Source: Shewanella fidelis ATCC BAA-318 (GTDB taxonomy: Bacteria; Pseudomonadota; Gammaproteobacteria; Enterobacterales; Shewanellaceae). From it: a DNA stretch of 64,000 bases. Shown in pieces: positions 60,183 to 64,000 of this stretch (the stretch's first letter is position 1; each line of letters opens with the position of its first letter). The stretch is taken from the NCBI RefSeq assembly GCF_000518605.1, contig NZ_KI912460.1:253741-317740 (forward strand), in the 5' to 3' direction. The notes below the pieces were generated by a model, which saw only the letters and a program-made list of their open reading frames with translations, did not search any database and had not been told where the DNA came from. The translations under genes and the position numbers were made by a program.

Positions 60183-61496
60183 TTACAAGATCCGTCGTAA
60201 TAAAAAGTCTGCTTTTAGACGTTTGATACGCTTCATCAGTTTACGTACTGGCGCCGGATAGTTATGTAGTGTCTCTATCTGGCTATAGTGGAATAAACGC
60301 TCGGTATGCTCAAGGATATGTTGCTGTTCATCCTCAAATTGCTTCTTCCAGCTCTCACTTTCATCTTGTAGCAATAAACCGTTTTCTAAATCCAAAGCCC
60401 ATGCTCTTGGATTTAAGTTACTGCCGGTGATCAAGTGCTTCTTGCCATCAGCACTAATCCCTTTAAGATGGAAGCTATTACGGCCATCTTTCCATAAATG
60501 AATATTTAGCTGACCATTCTCAATTGCCCATTGTTGGCGCTTGGCAAACTTACGTAATGATTGTTCATACATATATGGCAGTGCGCCGATAGTAGAGAAC
60601 TCTTCTTCAGGTGGTATATAGAAATCGTTTGAGGTTTTATCCCCTACTACGATATCAATACGCTTACCTTTTCTGAGATGCTTAGATAGCGCTCTTACTA
60701 AAATGTATGGCGGGTTAAAATAAGGCGTACAGATAAATAGCGCTTCCTCTGATTCTTCAACCAGCGCGACAATCACCTTATTCAATTTATTTTTCTTACG
60801 ACCTAAACCTACAATCGGCGTGACACGATTACCGATTTTAGTGGCGCTAAAGCTATACTCTGCCTTAGACAATCTGTGCTTTAGACTGCTAACTTCTGCT
60901 TTTGACGGTAAGTGTTCCGATTCTTTAGGCTGTGTTAATGAGCTAACAGCGACATCATGAGCCAAATATTTTTGGATCATTTCACGCATACTACGTGCGA
61001 GCTCTGCAGACTCTAAGACATGATAGCGGTCGAAGCGATATCTATCTGCTTGATGCAAGTAGATGTTATTAATACTAGCGCCACTGTATATCACAGCATC
61101 ATCGATGATAAAGCCTTTCAAGTGTAATACGCCCATAAACTCACGGGATTTTACCGGTACACCTAAAATATCAATTGGATACTCAGCTTGTTCATTAACC
61201 TTACGGTACATAAAGTAGTTACCGCTATCGCCTTTATGACCAATGAGGCCACGACGAGCACGGTGGAAATCAACCAATACTTTAATATCAAGCTCAGGAT
61301 TACGCTGTTTAGCGTCCATTAATGCCGCTAATATTTCTCTGCCCGCGTCATCGTCTTCTAAATAAAGAGCTGCGATATAAATCGAGTGCGTTGCATTTGA
61401 AATCCGAGATAACAATTCAGCTTTTAACGCTTTTGGCGTCAATAGCCATGAAAGCGAATCTGGTTGTAGCGGTATGCCACCTAGCTTATTCAGCAA
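60183..61496 (-). CDS. pssA: CDP-diacylglycerol--serine O-phosphatidyltransferase
   Basis: A 437-aa PLD-superfamily enzyme that makes phosphatidylserine, the precursor of phosphatidylethanolamine, at the membrane surface. Two HKD motifs are intact: HLKGFIIDD (H125, K127, D132) and HLKGISADGKKHLITGSNLNPRAW (H343, K345, D350). It follows E. coli PssA (451 aa), including IVVGDKTSNDFYIPPEE and the C-terminal RILK-type end. The TTG start at 61496 is supported by AAGGAG 7 nt upstream. It follows the DUF1904 gene by 11 bp. Confidence 0.93.
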   Translation of the reverse strand: MLNKLGGIPLQPDSLSWLLTPKALKAELLSRISNATHSIYIAALYLEDDDAGREILAALMDAKQRNPELDIKVLVDFHRARRGLIGHKGDSGNYFMYRKVNEQAEYPIDILGVPVKSREFMGVLHLKGFIIDDAVIYSGASINNIYLHQADRYRFDRYHVLESAELARSMREMIQKYLAHDVAVSSLTQPKESEHLPSKAEVSSLKHRLSKAEYSFSATKIGNRVTPIVGLGRKKNKLNKVIVALVEESEEALFICTPYFNPPYILVRALSKHLRKGKRIDIVVGDKTSNDFYIPPEEEFSTIGALPYMYEQSLRKFAKRQQWAIENGQLNIHLWKDGRNSFHLKGISADGKKHLITGSNLNPRAWALDLENGLLLQDESESWKKQFEDEQQHILEHTERLFHYSQIETLHNYPAPVRKLMKRIKRLKADFLLRRIL

Positions 61497-61507
61497 GGCT
61501 TCTCTCC

Positions 61508-61840
61508 TTAATAGTGCTGACCATCTTTGTAATATGTACTTGGTACAAGCTGCCTAAACATGACAATAACATGTTTTGTACTCGGATAAGCTGCTAATAC
61601 AGCTTCACGAATCGCTTTTTCGGCACGATGGTGTGTTTCAGGATCTTTTGGAAACCATAATACCTCAACTTGGGCAATATCTTCGATTTTAACACCGTCT
61701 CGATATTGGCTTGTATTGACCCAGTCGAGTATAAAAGCCTCAGGTTTTGCCTGACAAATGTTGGCTAATGCCTCAAGTAAACTACCACTTAATGTGGCGA
61801 CTACGAATTCAGGTAATCCACTTACTCTTACATGCGGCAT
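61508..61840 (-). CDS. DUF1904 family protein
   Basis: A 110-aa tautomerase-like (MIF-fold) small protein: MPHVRVSGLPEFVVATLSGSLLEALANI with a proline after Met1, and VEVLWFPKDPETHHRAEKAIREAVL. It is upstream of pssA in one operon, with AGGAGG as ribosome site. Function unknown; Pro1 could be catalytic if the protein acts as a tautomerase. Confidence 0.85.
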   Translation of the reverse strand: MPHVRVSGLPEFVVATLSGSLLEALANICQAKPEAFILDWVNTSQYRDGVKIEDIAQVEVLWFPKDPETHHRAEKAIREAVLAAYPSTKHVIVMFRQLVPSTYYKDGQHY

Positions 61841-62094
61841 TAAAGATCCTCCTAGATAAGGGCATAGAAATTACCGATTTAAGCGCCTATGAGCAAGGAT
61901 TTTCTATCAATATCGCTCTCTAACACTCGTTTTAGCTGGGTTCTTGCGCTGTTAGCTAATTATTTATGCATTTTTTTGGATAATTAATGCCAGTAAATTT
62001 GTGATCTAGCGCAGAATGTTTACTGCAACTTACAAAGATAACATAGGCGTATTTTGCTAATATAAAGTTTTGTATCAATCCGTATGAGACATTA

Positions 62095-62274
62095 ATGAAT
62101 TTTAAAATATTACTAACACTAGCAGCTGTTTTATTGGCAGCTTGGGCTATTTTCCACTTTAAAGCTCAACTAGGTTTACTGATTATTCCACTATTCTTCG
62201 GCCTAGTACTGTTTGTTACCCTGCGTTTATACCGACTAATGGAAAAAGACGAACCCGGTGACAATAGAGACTAA
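62095..62274 (+). CDS. Small two-helix membrane protein
   Basis: A 59-aa ORF beginning MNFKILLTLAAVLLAAWAIF, with a second hydrophobic stretch LGLLIIPLFFGLVLFVTL and a charged tail (RLYRLMEKDEPGDNRD). The pattern of two membrane helices and a polar cytoplasmic end is typical of real small membrane proteins. The ribosome site is weak. No family recognised. It is 61 bp before dacB. Confidence 0.6.
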   Translation: MNFKILLTLAAVLLAAWAIFHFKAQLGLLIIPLFFGLVLFVTLRLYRLMEKDEPGDNRD

Positions 62275-62335
62275 TATTAGCCCATCACTGATCACGTCTA
62301 AAGCAAGATAATATTCGTTAGAAAAGGACCAAGTT

Positions 62336-63748
62336 TTGGGTACTCGTTTTATCTCTTTACCTATTTTATCTACCCTAATCGCTATTGGCTTTACAGGTTC
62401 ATTGAAAGCTGATGACAATCTAGCCAATATCATCGAAAACGTTAAACCAAATACCTCACAAACCGCTGTCATTATCACCCAGGATAAACATACTCACTTT
62501 CAACAAAATGCTCAGCAACTATTCACGCCAGCGAGCACCATGAAGCTATTGACAGCAGTTGCAGCTACAAAGGCTTTAGGAAGAGACTACCGTTTTTCGA
62601 CCCAAGTGGATTCCTACGTTGGTATTGCTAACAATCGAATTAAAGGTGACGTATTTATCCGTTTTGATGGCGACCCGACACTACAACAAGCGGACTTAGA
62701 TCTGCTTTTTAAACAACTCAAACAGCAAGGTTTACAGCATATTGAAGGCAATGTTTACTTGGTTGGCGAACAACAAGAAAACCACAAAGCACCTGGCTGG
62801 GTTTGGGATGATTTAGGAATTTGCTATGCAGCACCAGTTTCTCGATACATCATCAACAATAATTGTATCAAAGCTAAGCTAGAGCCAAAGCTTGCCGATG
62901 ATCTAGCAATACTCAGCTTCGACAAAAGCCAACCAATTACCATTAGCAGTACCGCTATTTTTGATAAAACGGCTAGTAAGCCCTTTTGCGAACTCGAATT
63001 ACAAAGAAACGAAAACAACCACTTTAAGTTGTCAGGCTGTTTTCCGAGTAAAAAGCCGTTGAAATTGGCTATCGCAATATCAGATCCGGCCCTCTATGCC
63101 CAAAATATCATAGACGGACTGTTAAAGCAGAACAAAATTTCGATAAAAGGTGATGTACTACTGACCAACAAACGACCGGCCAATACTCTACTGATAGCAG
63201 AGCATCAATCCGAGCCATTAAACATACTGATTGGTTCTATGCTGCTGCATTCAGACAACCTTATTGCGGATTCTTTGCTAAAGCGTATTGGACAGGTCAC
63301 TTATGGAACTACAGGGTCATTCAGTAATGGCAGTAAGGCAATGACAAGGATTTTGACAGAGTTAGGGATAAATCTAGAAACGGCCAATATCGTTGATGGC
63401 TCAGGATTGTCGCGTTATAACTTATTAAGTGCACAGCAACTATATCAAGTATTACTGCTTATTGGGTCTGACAACCAACTGAACTATTTGATTGAACTGC
63501 TTCCTGTAGCGGGTGAAAGCGGAACCCTTAAATATCGCAAAGGATATAACTCGCCGCCCCTAAAAGGACAAGTTTTAGCAAAAACCGGTTCAATGTTAGG
63601 CGCAGTCAATTTAGCAGGTTTTATCAAGCAAGAAGAGGCTTTATATCTCCCATTTGTGATTTTAGAAAATGGTCATAGTCCAGCTGTAAAGGACGCTGAA
63701 ATTGCACCGTTTAGCGTACTACTCTTACAATCTATCCTACGAAAATAA
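62336..63748 (+). CDS. dacB: D-alanyl-D-alanine carboxypeptidase/endopeptidase (PBP4)
   Basis: A 470-aa periplasmic penicillin-binding protein that trims or cleaves peptidoglycan cross-links. Signal peptide is about residues 1-25. Active-site motifs are SxxK at 67-70 (FTPASTMKLL), SxN at 306-308 (LLHSDNLIA) and KTG at 416-418 (AKTGSMLGAVN), with the large insertion between them typical of PBP4. The TTG start has AGGA 7 nt upstream. A strong terminator follows. Confidence 0.92.
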   Translation: MGTRFISLPILSTLIAIGFTGSLKADDNLANIIENVKPNTSQTAVIITQDKHTHFQQNAQQLFTPASTMKLLTAVAATKALGRDYRFSTQVDSYVGIANNRIKGDVFIRFDGDPTLQQADLDLLFKQLKQQGLQHIEGNVYLVGEQQENHKAPGWVWDDLGICYAAPVSRYIINNNCIKAKLEPKLADDLAILSFDKSQPITISSTAIFDKTASKPFCELELQRNENNHFKLSGCFPSKKPLKLAIAISDPALYAQNIIDGLLKQNKISIKGDVLLTNKRPANTLLIAEHQSEPLNILIGSMLLHSDNLIADSLLKRIGQVTYGTTGSFSNGSKAMTRILTELGINLETANIVDGSGLSRYNLLSAQQLYQVLLLIGSDNQLNYLIELLPVAGESGTLKYRKGYNSPPLKGQVLAKTGSMLGAVNLAGFIKQEEALYLPFVILENGHSPAVKDAEIAPFSVLLLQSILRK

Positions 63749-63764
63749 TTTTTAATCATAAAAG

Positions 63765-63790
63765 AAACGCCACATCTAAGTGGCGTTTTT
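63765..63790 (+). terminator. Rho-independent terminator of dacB
   Basis: AAACGCCAC and GTGGCGTTT pair over 6 nt, followed by TT and A/T-rich sequence. Confidence 0.87.
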
Positions 63791-63835
63791 ATTTGCAATT
63801 ATCACTGTTTTAACAGATAGAAATCCTCTCCAACA

Positions 63836-64000
63836 TTAGAACAGTGCTGCATCCATCTGCATAATCGATACATCACCTTGCCTAACTTGAGATAAGTGGA
63901 ACTCCGCTTTCGCGAGCAGTTTATCCATATAGTAGCGATTAAGCTGAGCTTTTTGCAGTGCAAACTTCGGATCTTCATGAGATTGCGCTGCATCAGACAT
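63836..64000 (-). CDS. Hypothetical protein, at or across window edge
   Basis: The reading frame from 64000 runs MSDAAQSHEDPKFALQKAQL, continues with NRYYMDKLLAKAEFHLSQVR and ends in QGDVSIMQMDAALF. It is amphipathic and helical. The ATG falls exactly on the last three bases of the window, so it may be the real start or an internal Met of a longer protein. No family recognised. Confidence 0.5.
   Translation of the reverse strand: MSDAAQSHEDPKFALQKAQLNRYYMDKLLAKAEFHLSQVRQGDVSIMQMDAALF

Noticed and set aside
63802..63993. 63-aa minus-strand ORF at the right edge
   Set aside because: It is out of frame with the better, acidic-helical frame ending at 63836 and has an odd Cys/Arg-rich composition typical of a shadow.

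Overview
The window is chromosomal DNA from a low-to-mid GC gammaproteobacterium of the Alteromonadales, most likely Shewanella or a close relative. The evidence is the gene content: yccA-tusDCB-tusE, a manganese-type pyrophosphatase, a PBPRA1643-type SEC-C protein, a long GAPDH divergent from a DUF2989 lipoprotein and gapA, and a tRNA Gly-Cys-Leu operon. No sequence search was run, so the genus is inference. Most genes are housekeeping or respiratory, with a few accessory blocks between them. There is no prophage, IS element or CRISPR array.

Layout. 0.2-6 kb: a PP2C phosphatase, an EmrAB-like efflux pair, then an accessory ParB-like/PAPS-reductase-like pair (IbrB/IbrA type). 6-14 kb: a five-gene chaperone-usher fimbrial operon (pilin, chaperone, usher, second chaperone, two-domain adhesin), divergent from two HU/IHF-like genes and a small ORF. 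14-17 kb: codBA cytosine salvage and a DUF3703 gene. 17.5-28 kb: cmoM, a DsbA-like protein, an unusual membrane/coiled-coil/winged-helix protein, a long U32 protein, a Lon-like protease, ppaC and a SEC-C protein. 28-35.5 kb: an RND efflux pair, tRNA-Ser and the divergent punR/punC pair. 35.5-39.3 kb: yccA, tusDCB-tusE, a membrane protein, and a tRNA Gly-Cys-Leu operon trailed by a degenerate array of tRNA-Leu 3' fragments with terminators. 39.5-48.5 kb: two GAPDH genes, a lipoprotein, a RimB-RimK fusion, an SDR, a kinase-like protein and a putative DNA-binding protein. 48.5-51 kb: a 1.5-kb gene-free region rich in palindromes, leading to a lone tyrosine recombinase. 51-59 kb: a pseudouridine synthase, then a porin/flavinylated lipoprotein/ApbE/TtrS-TtrR-like respiratory module. 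59-64 kb: tapT-like, DUF1904, pssA, dacB.

How genes work together. The fimbrial operon encodes a complete pilus assembly line. TusBCD and TusE relay sulfur for tRNA 2-thiouridine, and CmoM and the tRNA genes add to a translation theme. ApbE is expected to load FMN on the lipoprotein encoded divergently, and the adjacent two-component system probably controls both, because a 14-nt motif recurs before the lipoprotein gene and before the kinase gene. PunR probably controls PunC through nested inverted repeats between them.

The strongest candidates for undescribed biology are: (1) the tRNA-Leu fragment/terminator array at 38.39-38.93 kb, which resembles in principle the E. coli tyrT rtT repeats and the glyW-cysT-leuZ 3' external spacer sponge; and (2) the recurring 13-bp palindromes (ATGGT-N3-ACCAT type) between a putative ribbon-helix-helix protein and a recombinase at 48.5-50 kb.
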